Shown here one piece after another: positions 1 through 8,344 of a stretch of DNA of 43,672 bases (positions are counted from its first letter, which is position 1; each line of letters starts with the position of its first letter). The stretch is taken from the NCBI GenBank assembly GCA_049700195.1, contig JBNAVY010000016.1:1-43672 (forward strand), given 5' to 3'. Under the pieces are notes generated by a model. The model had not been told where the DNA came from, did not search any database, and saw only the letters and a program-made list of their open reading frames with translations. Both the position numbers and the translations under genes were made by a program. The DNA comes from JBNAVY01 sp049700195. GTDB taxonomy: Bacteria > Bacillota > Thermoanaerobacteria > Thermoanaerobacterales > Thermoanaerobacteraceae.

Positions 1-53
1 TCTTACTGGGGAAAAATCTTTCCCTTTTTCGGGTAATTTTATTTTACCACTAA

Positions 54-191
54 CACCCGTTCTACAATCAGCAGAACAGGATGGCTGAATTTACAGTTGC
101 TTTTGAAAGAATCCTGCCGGATTACGGCAATGCTTTGAAAGTAGCCGAATCTCTCGCTCAATATAGCAAGGGAGAAACATCCGCCGAATAA
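54..191 (+). other. Open-frame scrap, possible 3' end of a lost gene
   Basis: The frame is open from just after a stop at 51-53 to a TAA at 189-191. Its only ATG, at 81, would give 36 residues, and no Shine-Dalgarno site precedes it. The codons (ccg, ggc, gcc, ctc) are clearly GC-richer than the rest of the window. The peptide is amphipathic and looks like the C-terminus of a longer protein, but I do not recognise the family. Together with the Vsr-like scrap that follows, it may be debris of an acquired island. It could also be chance. Confidence 0.2.
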
Positions 192-224
192 TTGGTGCGG
201 TGACAAGAAAGTGAGGCGTTTCGG

Positions 225-281
225 ATGGCGGACGTATATGACAAGGCAAAACGCTCCACCGTTATTTTCAAAAACAGTTAA
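225..281 (+). pseudogene. Truncated start of a Vsr-like mismatch endonuclease
   Basis: An ATG at 225 opens an 18-residue peptide beginning MADVYDKAKRS and ending at TAA 279-281. Very-short-patch-repair (Vsr) endonucleases commonly begin MADxxxKxxRS, followed by a segment needed for fold and catalysis. Here that similarity stops after about 11 residues and a stop follows. None of the zinc-binding or catalytic residues of the family can be found downstream. The base composition is GC-richer than its surroundings, like the scrap just upstream. I read it as the 5' remnant of a vsr gene from a decayed restriction-modification island. The match is short, so confidence is low. Confidence 0.28.
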
Positions 282-1032
282 GGGTTATAATATTATGATA
301 TGTTTGCTTGGCAGGCATGTTTTCAGAAGTAACAAAAAATTGAAATGCAACAATGCTATACATCTGTTGACGGAAGACTACCCCAACACATATAGAATGT
401 GTAGTTTTGATGACAAGGGTAAATAATAAGTAAGTGAATGAAAAACATCTTGAATACAGGGTTTCACAGTAATTTGCCATCTGACGAAAATGTGTCTTTT
501 GGCTATATACATGAAACCTTTTTTGTTTATATAACTGCTTCTTGAGGCATATTCTCAGTCCTTCATGAATATAAAGATACCATAAAACTAAACAGACAAA
601 AAGTTAAAAATAAGTTAGAATATAGTTATTAATAAGAGACAAGATTTTACACTATAACAAAAATTAAATATTAGCAGTCTTAAAAGTGTAAATTACAGTA
701 AGATTGCAAAAGGATAAAGTGGAAAATTTAATATTTAATTATGTCATGAAATATTAAACGAAATGTAAATATATGGTATAATCTAAAAGTATTTAAAAAG
801 ACGCAAAAATATTCATATAAAGAATAAGATGCATGTTGTAGTTATTGCTTACACAAATAAAAGAAAAGATTGTTTAACTAAATAGAATAAAATATTAGAA
901 CCAAAATATATTTTTAATATGGTATAATATGTGTAATTATATATTTTAATTAAAGTGATTTGTTGCTAAAGAGTTTAATAAGAAAGTGTATAAAGGTAAC
1001 TTTTTTTATTAACTTTATCTGGAGGTGAAGAA
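282..1032. other. AT-rich stretch without a convincing gene
   Basis: Open frames here are short, lack ribosome binding sites and have unstructured composition. Two good -10-like hexamers (TATAAT at 777-782 and 923-928) are present, but neither has a clear -35. The second could serve the gene starting at 1033, leaving a leader of about 100 nt. I see no terminator, riboswitch or repeat that I can defend. Confidence 0.5.
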
Positions 1033-1410
1033 ATGAGTAAAAAACAAAATATATATGTTAGCTGGCTGGAAGAGCCAGAAGAACATGATTATCCAGCTGC
1101 TACATCTTATTTAAATCTTATCTTTGAATCAGAAAAAGTATTAAAACTTATAGAAGCCTTAAAACAAGCACCAATTAATAAATTTAAAGCAAAAGATATT
1201 TTTCGTGCGTCTGGATTATCACTTCTTGGTGTAAGTAATTCACATGTAGAAAAAGATACTAAAAAAATAAAACATGGACAAGCACTTTCTCCTATACTTT
1301 TAGTAAGAGATGAGAAACAAAGCAAAGTTATCATCGCTGATGGTTACCATCGATTATGTGCTGTTTATAGAGTTGATGAAGATGCAATTATTCCTTGTAA
1401 AATTGTTTAA
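1033..1410 (+). CDS. Stand-alone ParB/Srx-fold protein
   Basis: This 125-residue protein has an ATG start preceded by GGAGGTGAAG at 1021-1030. The C-terminal half (about residues 85-125) carries ILLVRDE, then IIADGYHRLCAVYRVDE. That is the GxHR loop and following helix typical of the ParB N-terminal/sulfiredoxin-like superfamily, which binds nucleotide phosphates or uses them. There is no helix-turn-helix or dimerisation domain, so it is not a chromosome-partitioning ParB. The N-terminal half resembles nothing I know. It lies 65 bp upstream of an MFS transporter on the same strand and is probably co-transcribed with it. Arginine codons include CGN, unusual for this window and a hint of transfer. 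Its biochemical role is unknown. Confidence 0.75.
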   Translation: MSKKQNIYVSWLEEPEEHDYPAATSYLNLIFESEKVLKLIEALKQAPINKFKAKDIFRASGLSLLGVSNSHVEKDTKKIKHGQALSPILLVRDEKQSKVIIADGYHRLCAVYRVDEDAIIPCKIV

Positions 1411-1475
1411 AAAGTTGAAAGCAATAAGGAATATACAACATACAAATAAATGTTCTTTTGTCAGGAGGTATAATA

Positions 1476-2975
1476 ATGACAGATATAACAAATGTAAATA
1501 CTAATCAGCCTGTAAAAACGATAGCACCTGGTATTGATGTGCATCCAGATCATGCTGCTTTTCTTGAACTACTTGATAATGCACCCCTTCATGTTCATCA
1601 TTATATGGCATGGGGACTTGCTTCTGGTGGCACATTTTTAGATGGAATGTCGGTATTTATTTTAGGTATAGCTATGCCACTTATACAAATTCAAATGAAA
1701 CTTAGTTCTCTTGAATTAGGCTTGCTTGGTGCCTGCCTTGTAGCTGGTGCTATAATAGGTGCTTCTTTAGGTGGGAGAATTGCAGATCTTTTTGGGCGTA
1801 AATCTGTTTTTCTATTGGATATGTTATTATTATCAATATCAGCTTTGTTTGCTTCGATTTCCTGGAACTCATGGTTTCTTATTATAATGCAATTATTTAT
1901 TGGAATTGCTATTGGAATGGATTTTCCAGTTAGTGGCAGTTATATTGCTGAATGTATGCCTAAACAGAAGCGAGGAAGAATGATGGTTGCTACAATAACA
2001 AGCCAATCTGTAGGTATGGTTTTTGCTTCATTTCTTGTAATAAGCTTACTAAAACTTTGGCCAAGTATGTATCTTTGGAGAGTTTTTATTGCAAGTGAAT
2101 CTATTTTAGCAGTTTTATTTCTAATTGCACGGATGATTTTACCGGAAAGTGCGCGTTGGCTTATGGCAAAGGGGCAAAATCATGAAGCTGTTCAATCAAT
2201 TATATATTTTGTCCCACAAGACCGAATTGCTTTACAAACGATGGCTTCACGACTTGATAATAAGCAGCTTCATGCTTCAAGGTTTACAAATAAAGTAAAT
2301 CCTCCTAGTTTTAAGTCGTTATTTAGCCCAGCTTATTTGCGACGTACTTTATTGTCAACAGTACCTTGGTTCTTAATGGATATAGCCACATATGGCATTG
2401 GTTTATTTACAGCAGTACTGCTTTTTGCTTTGCATGTTGGTCAAAATAGTCATACAGAAATAGAAAAGATACAAGCTCTTGCATGGGGTAGTGGATTGCT
2501 TGATGTATTTTTATTTATAGGCTTTTTATTTGGAATGTGGGCAGTTGTCCGATTTGGGCGTATGCGTATGCAAATGTTTGGATTTGCTGGTATGTCTATA
2601 GGTATGATGATATTGCTATTGTCAGTTATTCTCTCAGGTGGAGCAGGAGCACATATATATCTTGTTTTTGGAGGTTTTGTCGTTTTTAATCTTCTTATGA
2701 ATATGGGACCAAATTCTACAACTTTTATAATGCCTGCAGAACTTTTCCCTACAAGACTTCGTGCTACAGGGTCTGGTTTTTCCGCTGCCTTAGCTAAAAC
2801 AGGTGCAACATTAGGTGTGTTTTTATTACCAATTTTAAAAAATCAATTTGGTATTCGTGCAGTGCTTATATTGATGATAATTGTCAGCATTTTAGGACTT
2901 TTAACTACATGGCTTTTTCGTGTTGATGATAATGAGCGTTCACTGGAAGAACATCAAGCTGCTAATTTACCTTAA
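1476..2975 (+). CDS. MFS transporter, sugar/metabolite porter type
   Basis: A 499-residue major facilitator superfamily permease of the inner membrane with about 12 hydrophobic segments. The cytoplasmic loop 2-3 signature GGRIADLFGRK is near residue 105. A second-half counterpart is RFGRMRMQ, and AELFPTRLRATG near residue 430 is typical of the sugar-porter/metabolite:H+ symporter branch. The N-terminus has an unusually long hydrophilic lead of about 45 residues before the first helix. I place the start at ATG 1476 because AGGAGG at 1463-1468 is correctly spaced for it. The substrate cannot be told. The gene follows the ParB/Srx-like gene and ends just before a long palindromic terminator. Codon use (cgt, cga, cgg) differs from neighbouring native genes, suggesting horizontal acquisition with its partner. 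Confidence 0.88.
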   Translation: MTDITNVNTNQPVKTIAPGIDVHPDHAAFLELLDNAPLHVHHYMAWGLASGGTFLDGMSVFILGIAMPLIQIQMKLSSLELGLLGACLVAGAIIGASLGGRIADLFGRKSVFLLDMLLLSISALFASISWNSWFLIIMQLFIGIAIGMDFPVSGSYIAECMPKQKRGRMMVATITSQSVGMVFASFLVISLLKLWPSMYLWRVFIASESILAVLFLIARMILPESARWLMAKGQNHEAVQSIIYFVPQDRIALQTMASRLDNKQLHASRFTNKVNPPSFKSLFSPAYLRRTLLSTVPWFLMDIATYGIGLFTAVLLFALHVGQNSHTEIEKIQALAWGSGLLDVFLFIGFLFGMWAVVRFGRMRMQMFGFAGMSIGMMILLLSVILSGGAGAHIYLVFGGFVVFNLLMNMGPNSTTFIMPAELFPTRLRATGSGFSAALAKTGATLGVFLLPILKNQFGIRAVLILMIIVSILGLLTTWLFRVDDNERSLEEHQAANLP

Positions 2976-3036
2976 AATTTGATTAAGTTGATAATATTTA
3001 TATTAAGTTATGCTAGGCAAATCACATTATATTATT

Positions 3037-3084
3037 TTACATATAAAAAATACAGAGAATATTCTCTGTATTTTTTATATGTAA
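3037..3084. terminator. 48-bp perfect palindrome, bidirectional terminator
   Basis: Two 24-nt arms (3037-3060 and 3061-3084) are exact reverse complements with no spacer. The GC-containing core is ACAGAGAAT/ATTCTCTGT, flanked by A and T runs on both sides. It sits between the convergent MFS (+) and DUF2892 (-) genes, ending 3 nt before the DUF2892 stop codon, so it can terminate both transcripts. Confidence 0.85.
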
Positions 3085-3087
3085 TTT

Positions 3088-3282
3088 TTATTTTTTATTT
3101 GCTGTATTTATACCAAAAATTGTGTATAAAGGGCAGAAACCTATTGCTGCTGTTATTATTGGTATGAGTCCGATAAGACCCCAGTATTTAGCACTGCCGC
3201 TTACAAAAAACAGCATGCTGAGTAAAAGTATACCTATTATATATCTTATTATTTTATCTGTTGAACCTATATTTGTTTTCAT
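3088..3282 (-). CDS. DUF2892 (YgaP-like) small membrane protein
   Basis: A 64-residue protein with two hydrophobic helices (about residues 11-28 and 34-52). The sequence begins MKTNIGSTDKIIRYIIG and contains IGFCPLYTIFGI, the hallmark of the DUF2892 inner-membrane domain, also found as the C-terminal membrane part of the rhodanese YgaP. The family often carries the conserved GxCPLY segment seen here. The start is supported by AAGGAGG just upstream. It stands alone, convergent with the MFS gene and 111 bp downstream of the MATE gene. No biochemical function is established for stand-alone members. Confidence 0.85.
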   Translation of the reverse strand: MKTNIGSTDKIIRYIIGILLLSMLFFVSGSAKYWGLIGLIPIITAAIGFCPLYTIFGINTANKK

Positions 3283-3393
3283 AATTATCCTCCTTATCTT
3301 TTAAAAATTTTTAAAGCTAGAAAATAATGAGATTATTCTCTTACATTTAATTATATACCAAAACATAGTAAAAACAAAATTATTATTGAATTT

Positions 3394-4752
3394 TTAATTT
3401 ATTTTTAAATCTTTTTTTAATTTCAGTTTAATTATTTCTTTTTTAAAATATATATACATAGTAATACTTTCGAAAAGCCACTGTAATGACGTTACAAACC
3501 ACACGGCAACAACTCCTAATTTTAAGACATATATTACAGTATACATTAAAGGTATTCTTATAAGCCAACTGGAAATTGCAGAAATTAAAAAAGGAGTTTT
3601 TGTATTTCCACTTCCCTTTATACCACCGCCATAAACCATTCCAATAGCCATAAAAGGCTGTTCTATAGATGCTACCATTAGGCACAAAATTCCTATAGAT
3701 ATTACTTCGGGATCATGTATAAAAGATTTTATGAATACACCGGGTATAAATAAAAATAATAAAGACATTATACCCATAATTGTTATTGCAAATATAGCGG
3801 AAATATTTGTGTATTTTTTTGCAAGGTCATACTTTTTTGCACCTACCATTTGACCTGCCATTGTTGTTGCTGCAATTGCAAAACCCCATCCCGGCATAAA
3901 AGAAATGGATTCAATAGTAGTTGTTATTTGATTTGCAGCAAAAGCAACAGTTCCAAGGTGCATTATCATAAAAATAGATACAAGCCTGCTTATATCAAAT
4001 GCCGCTTCTTGCAAAGATGCTGGAAATGCTAATTTTAAAATATTAAATAAAATATCCTTTTTAAATTTAAAAACTTCTTTTATCTTTATCCCAAGAATTT
4101 TATATTGCTTATAATAGAATATAATAAATAAAAAACCTATAAATTGTGCAGTTACTGTTGCTATAGCTGAACCTTTTGCTCCTAAAGCAGGCAGACCAAA
4201 CCTGCCATATATTAATATCCAATCAAGTATTATGTTAATAATTATTACAATGCTTGCAGCAATCATTGGGGTTTTAGTATTTCCCTGAGCTCTTAATATT
4301 GCATTTAAAACATTCATAATCATACTGAACATTATTCCAATAGAAGCAATTTGTATAAATATTGTACCGAGATTTAAGACATTACCTTCAGCTCCTGCAA
4401 CAAGAAGTAGTTTTTTGGAAAAAACAAATAATAAAAATGAAATTGATACAGAAATTATAATACCTATAAAAATACCATTTAAAGCATAATTTTTAGCTTC
4501 AGAAAAATTTTTTGCTCCTATATGTCTTGCTACAAATGAGATGATACTTATTGAAATACCCATTGCAATAAAAATGTTAGAGAAAGTATATATAATTTCT
4601 GATGCAAGGCCTACAGCACTGACACTGTCTTTGCCTCCAAATTGGCCTACCATCATCGTATCTACTACCCATACAACCATATATAAAAGCATTTCTCCAA
4701 CTGCAGGTAAAGCTAGATTAAGAATTTCTTTTATTTCTTTTTTAATTGTCAT
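3394..4752 (-). CDS. MATE family multidrug/cation antiporter
   Basis: A 452-residue protein of the multidrug and toxic compound extrusion family with about 12 membrane segments in two related halves. Early motifs include LALPAVGEMLLYMVVWVVDT and MVGQFGGKDSVSAVGLA, with the second-half counterpart LAFPASLQEAAFDISRL and AANQITTTIE. It would export drugs or metabolites at the cytoplasmic membrane using Na+ or H+. The length is typical. The ATG start has AGGAGG 6-7 nt upstream. It lies 35 bp downstream of the nitroreductase at 4788-5666 on the same strand, probably as one transcript, so reduction and export of a toxic aromatic compound could be coupled (inference). Confidence 0.9.
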   Translation of the reverse strand: MTIKKEIKEILNLALPAVGEMLLYMVVWVVDTMMVGQFGGKDSVSAVGLASEIIYTFSNIFIAMGISISIISFVARHIGAKNFSEAKNYALNGIFIGIIISVSISFLLFVFSKKLLLVAGAEGNVLNLGTIFIQIASIGIMFSMIMNVLNAILRAQGNTKTPMIAASIVIIINIILDWILIYGRFGLPALGAKGSAIATVTAQFIGFLFIIFYYKQYKILGIKIKEVFKFKKDILFNILKLAFPASLQEAAFDISRLVSIFMIMHLGTVAFAANQITTTIESISFMPGWGFAIAATTMAGQMVGAKKYDLAKKYTNISAIFAITIMGIMSLLFLFIPGVFIKSFIHDPEVISIGILCLMVASIEQPFMAIGMVYGGGIKGSGNTKTPFLISAISSWLIRIPLMYTVIYVLKLGVVAVWFVTSLQWLFESITMYIYFKKEIIKLKLKKDLKIN

Positions 4753-4787
4753 ATTTTCCTCCTGCTTTTAGAGCATAATACTTATTT

Positions 4788-5666
4788 TTATTTTACATCA
4801 AGTCTGTTGACATAAATTGAAGTATCTTTAAAATCAAAACCTTGCTTTTTTAAAAAGTCCCAAATCCATCTATTCATACCTATCATCTCTATAGGATTAT
4901 AATGAAGGCCAAAAAGTTTTTGGGCAGCATTTATAAATCCATTTCTTTCTATATTATATTTTAAGTCTTCAGCAAAATCAGTATTTTCTACTGTTTTAGC
5001 TATATTGTAGAGCTTTTTAAGAAGATATGTATTTTTATCATTTATATTTATTTTGCTGTTAACATATTTATTTTTATCATAATATTGTATTATTTCTTCA
5101 TTATTTAATATTTTATATTTTTCATCGAATATTATAGAAGATTTTGGGAGCTTTTTATTTAACTTACCTTCATATTTTGGATATCCTAAGCACATTCCAA
5201 GAACAGGTATTGTAAGATCTGGTAAAGATAATAAATCTTTTAATTCTTCATATCGCAAGTTTGGTGTTCCAAGATAAACACAGCCTATATCTTTTAATGT
5301 GCATGCACTTTCAATACTTTGAGCTGATGCCATTAAATCTTCTAAGCTGATTATAAATTCTAAAAATGATTTATGTCTTTCAAAAGGTGCTTTATTTATA
5401 TTACACCATTTACGTTGTTTATAGAAGTCTAAAATAAAAATTAAAACCGTATCTGCTGTTTCAATAAAATTCTGACCAAGTATTTCTTTCAGAGACTTTT
5501 TAGTTACTTTATTTTTTATTTTTATTATAGAATAAGGCTGCGTATTGCCACCGCTAGCAGCAGCAATACCAACTTCTAAAATATCCTCAAGGTCTTCATC
5601 TTTAATAGGTATGTCAGAAAAACTTCTGCAGCTTTTTCTATTTTTTAGTTTTTCTATAGGATCCAC
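4788..5666 (-). CDS. Nitroreductase family flavoprotein with C-terminal extension
   Basis: A 292-residue nitroreductase-like FMN protein. The N-terminal ~180 residues show family features: IEKLKNRKSCRSFSDIPI, then AAASGGNTQPYSI for FMN phosphate binding, and LTIPVLGMCLGYP near residue 160. About 110 further residues, rich in charged and aromatic positions, follow; this is longer than the short nitroreductases (the gene at 9581 is 165 residues). It likely reduces nitro or quinone compounds with NAD(P)H. The start is GTG 5666 with an AGGGGG ribosome site; the nearby ATG is in another frame that stops at once. It is the first gene of a pair with the MATE exporter and is divergent from cimA. Confidence 0.8.
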   Translation of the reverse strand: MDPIEKLKNRKSCRSFSDIPIKDEDLEDILEVGIAAASGGNTQPYSIIKIKNKVTKKSLKEILGQNFIETADTVLIFILDFYKQRKWCNINKAPFERHKSFLEFIISLEDLMASAQSIESACTLKDIGCVYLGTPNLRYEELKDLLSLPDLTIPVLGMCLGYPKYEGKLNKKLPKSSIIFDEKYKILNNEEIIQYYDKNKYVNSKININDKNTYLLKKLYNIAKTVENTDFAEDLKYNIERNGFINAAQKLFGLHYNPIEMIGMNRWIWDFLKKQGFDFKDTSIYVNRLDVK

Positions 5667-5821
5667 ATGAAAGCCCCCTTACAAAATCTATTCACTAAAA
5701 ATATTATATCATAAAGAATAATCTAGTAATAAATGTTGAAAGCTTATAATTTTTTACCTTCACTTTATCGGTTCAATTTGATAAAATATGTACTATATAT
5801 AAAAAAGAGGGGGAAAAAATT

Positions 5822-7384
5822 GTGAAAAATCTATTCATATATGATACTACTTTGAGAGATGGTGCACAGGCACAAGGTATTTCATTTACAGTTGAAGACA
5901 AATTAAAGATAGTAAAAGCGCTTGATGATATTGGAATTTCTTATATCGAAGCAGGAAATCCAGGATCAAACCCTAAAGATATGGAATTTTTTGAAAAAAT
6001 AAAAAATATAAAACTTAAAAATTCTAAATTATTTGCATTTGGAAGTACTAGAAAAGCAAATATTTCTGTTGAAGAGGATACAAATGTTGTTGCTCTTTTG
6101 AAGGCTGAAACTAAAGGTGTAACTATATTTGGAAAGTCATGGGATTTTCAGGTAAAAGAAATATTAAGAACTACTTTGGAAGAAAATTTAAAAATGATTT
6201 ACGAAACTATTAGATTTTTAAAACAAAAAGGGAAAGAAGTGGTTTATGATGCTGAACACTTTTTTGATGGTTATAAAAGTAATAGAGAATATGCTTTAAA
6301 GTCCCTAGAAGCTGCATTTGAAGCAGGTGCAGATAGTATTTGTCTAGCTGATACAAAAGGTGGATCTTTTCCTATGGAAATCTTTGAAATAACAAAAAAT
6401 ATTGTAAACAAGTTTAATATTGAAATTGGTATACATTGTCATAATGATAATGGGATGGCAGTAGCAGATTCTATAATGGCGGTTGAGGCAGGTGCCAGGC
6501 AAGTACAAGGTACAATAAATGGATATGGTGAAAGGTGCGGTAATGCTAATTTATGTACTTTAATACCTAATTTACAGCTATTTAAAGGATATGAGTGTGT
6601 TCCAAAAGAAAATTTAAAAAATTTAACTTATTTATCAAGATATATTAGTGAAATTGCAAATATAACACATGATGAGAGAGCTCCTTTTGTAGGTAAAAAT
6701 GCTTTTTCTCATAAGGCAGGTATGCATGCAGATGCAGTTAATAAAAATACTTTTTCTTATGAGCTTTTTGATCCTTCCTTAATTGGTAATAATAGGACGT
6801 TTTTGATATCGGAAGTTGGCGGTCGTGGTGCGGTTTTAAATGCAATAAGTGAGATAGATCCTACAATTACAAAAGAATCTGCCGAAACAAAAATAATTTT
6901 AGATAAATTAAAAGAACTGGAGTATTTAGGTTATCAATATGAAAATGCTGGAGGTTCTTTGGAATTATTGATAAGAAAAGTAATTGGAAAATATAAACCG
7001 GCATTTAATTTACGTGAGTTTAAAGCTATAGTTAATGAGCCTTCAGTAAACAGTGTAAATTCATATGCAATTATAAAAGTTGAAGTTGATGGAATAGAAG
7101 AAATAGCTGCTGCGGAAGGGAATGGCCCAGTCCATGCTCTTGATAATGCTGTTAGAAAGGCTTTAGAAAGATTTTACCCTCAGATTAAAGAAATCAAACT
7201 TACAGATTTCAAGGTCAGAGTTCTAGATTCAGCTTCAGCTACGGCAGCTAAAGTAAGAGTAATAATTGAGTCTACTGATGGAAATGATTCTTGGAGCACC
7301 ATAGGAGTGTCAACAGATCTTATAGAAGCAAGCTGGGAAGCACTCATTGATTCAATTGAATATAAATTAAATAAAGAAGGTTAA
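5822..7384 (+). CDS. cimA: (R)-citramalate synthase
   Basis: A 520-residue enzyme condensing pyruvate and acetyl-CoA to (R)-citramalate, the first step of the threonine-independent isoleucine pathway. It has the HMGL-like TIM barrel with the metal- and substrate-binding DTTLRDGAQ at residues 8-16, GIHCHNDNGMAVAD near 205 and the NGYGERCGNANL loop. The C-terminal region (about 380-515) matches the LeuA allosteric domain, where isoleucine usually feeds back. The early DGAQAQGISF, instead of the DGEQ of LeuA, points to CimA. The start is GTG 5822, with AGAGGGGGA 9 nt upstream. No leader attenuator or T-box is visible. Other leucine/isoleucine genes are absent nearby. Confidence 0.93.
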   Translation: MKNLFIYDTTLRDGAQAQGISFTVEDKLKIVKALDDIGISYIEAGNPGSNPKDMEFFEKIKNIKLKNSKLFAFGSTRKANISVEEDTNVVALLKAETKGVTIFGKSWDFQVKEILRTTLEENLKMIYETIRFLKQKGKEVVYDAEHFFDGYKSNREYALKSLEAAFEAGADSICLADTKGGSFPMEIFEITKNIVNKFNIEIGIHCHNDNGMAVADSIMAVEAGARQVQGTINGYGERCGNANLCTLIPNLQLFKGYECVPKENLKNLTYLSRYISEIANITHDERAPFVGKNAFSHKAGMHADAVNKNTFSYELFDPSLIGNNRTFLISEVGGRGAVLNAISEIDPTITKESAETKIILDKLKELEYLGYQYENAGGSLELLIRKVIGKYKPAFNLREFKAIVNEPSVNSVNSYAIIKVEVDGIEEIAAAEGNGPVHALDNAVRKALERFYPQIKEIKLTDFKVRVLDSASATAAKVRVIIESTDGNDSWSTIGVSTDLIEASWEALIDSIEYKLNKEG

Positions 7385-7475
7385 ATATAATATATATAAT
7401 AAGTAATTATGATAATACAAAAAAGTTTGAAAAATGTGTTATAATTAAAATATGGAATAAATGGAGGTGGTTATT

Positions 7476-8252
7476 ATGCAGGAAGCTATTGAATTATCAT
7501 ATAATGGGAAAAAACTTAGAGGTATGATGCATATACCAGATAGTATTAACAAAAATATTCCGATAGTTATTATGTTTCACGGTTTTACAGGTAATAAAGT
7601 AGAATCACATTTTATTTTTGTTAAACTGTCAAGGTTTTTAGAAAAAGCAGGAATCAGTAGTGTGCGGTTTGATTTTTATGGATCTGGAGAAAGTGATGGG
7701 GATTTTAGTGAAATGACTTTTAGCTCTGAATTGGAGGATGCGAGACAAATTTTAAAATTTGTTAAAGATCACTTTAAAAATGATACACAAAAAATAGGGC
7801 TGCTTGGATTAAGTATGGGCGGAGCAATAGCTGGTATAATTGCCAGTGAATATAAAGAGGACATTAGTGCATTAGTTTTATGGGCTCCTGCTTTTAATAT
7901 GCCAGATATTATTGGTAATCAAGGTATGAGTCAATATGGTACTATTATGGAAAAATACGGATTTGTAGATATAGGTGGGCATAAGTTAAGCAAAGCTTTT
8001 GTTGATGATATTTTAAAATATAATATATATTCATTATCTAAAGGATTTGGCAAAAAAGTGTTACTAGTACATGGTACAAATGATACCTCTGTAGAATATA
8101 AAATATCAGATAAAATTTTAAAAGAAGTATATGTTGGCAATGCTAAAAGAATTACTATTGAAGATGCAGATCATACTTTTACTAATTTACAATGGGAAAA
8201 GAAAGCTATTGATGAATCTGTAGATTTTTTTAAAAAAGAATTGAATAATTAG
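7476..8252 (+). CDS. Alpha/beta hydrolase, feruloyl/cinnamoyl-esterase-like
   Basis: A 258-residue serine hydrolase. Visible are the oxyanion-hole HGFTGNK (near residue 35), RFDFYGSGESDG, the nucleophile elbow GLSMGG (Ser near 110), the acid in HGTNDTSV and the catalytic His in DADHTF. The order and wording resemble the Est1E-type cinnamoyl esterases of anaerobes, which cleave ferulate esters from plant cell walls. That specificity is inferred from resemblance only. There is no signal peptide, so it acts in the cytoplasm. ATG 7476 is chosen because GGAGGTGG at 7463-7470 is its ribosome site; an upstream in-frame ATG at 7461 lies before this site. Its 3' end runs toward pepT across a shared terminator. 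Confidence 0.85.
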   Translation: MQEAIELSYNGKKLRGMMHIPDSINKNIPIVIMFHGFTGNKVESHFIFVKLSRFLEKAGISSVRFDFYGSGESDGDFSEMTFSSELEDARQILKFVKDHFKNDTQKIGLLGLSMGGAIAGIIASEYKEDISALVLWAPAFNMPDIIGNQGMSQYGTIMEKYGFVDIGGHKLSKAFVDDILKYNIYSLSKGFGKKVLLVHGTNDTSVEYKISDKILKEVYVGNAKRITIEDADHTFTNLQWEKKAIDESVDFFKKELNN

Positions 8253-8307
8253 TATTTTAGTTTTAAAAAGTAAGATGAAAATTATATTATAAATTTTGAA
8301 TTTTTAA

Positions 8308-8344
8308 AACAACTAAGGAATAGCAGTGCTATTCCTTAGTTGTT
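8308..8344. terminator. Bidirectional terminator overlapping the end of pepT
   Basis: Perfect 17-bp arms (8308-8324 and 8328-8344) enclose a 3-nt loop, with T/A runs outside. It lies between the esterase (+) and pepT (-). The last codons and stop of pepT (8336-8338) are inside the right arm. Confidence 0.8.

Noticed and set aside
211..480. Two overlapping 70-residue frames on opposite strands
   Set aside because: No ribosome sites, low-complexity AT composition and no family resemblance.
5680..5821. T-box or leucine/isoleucine attenuator before cimA
   Set aside because: No T-box sequence, terminator or leader peptide rich in Ile/Leu is seen.
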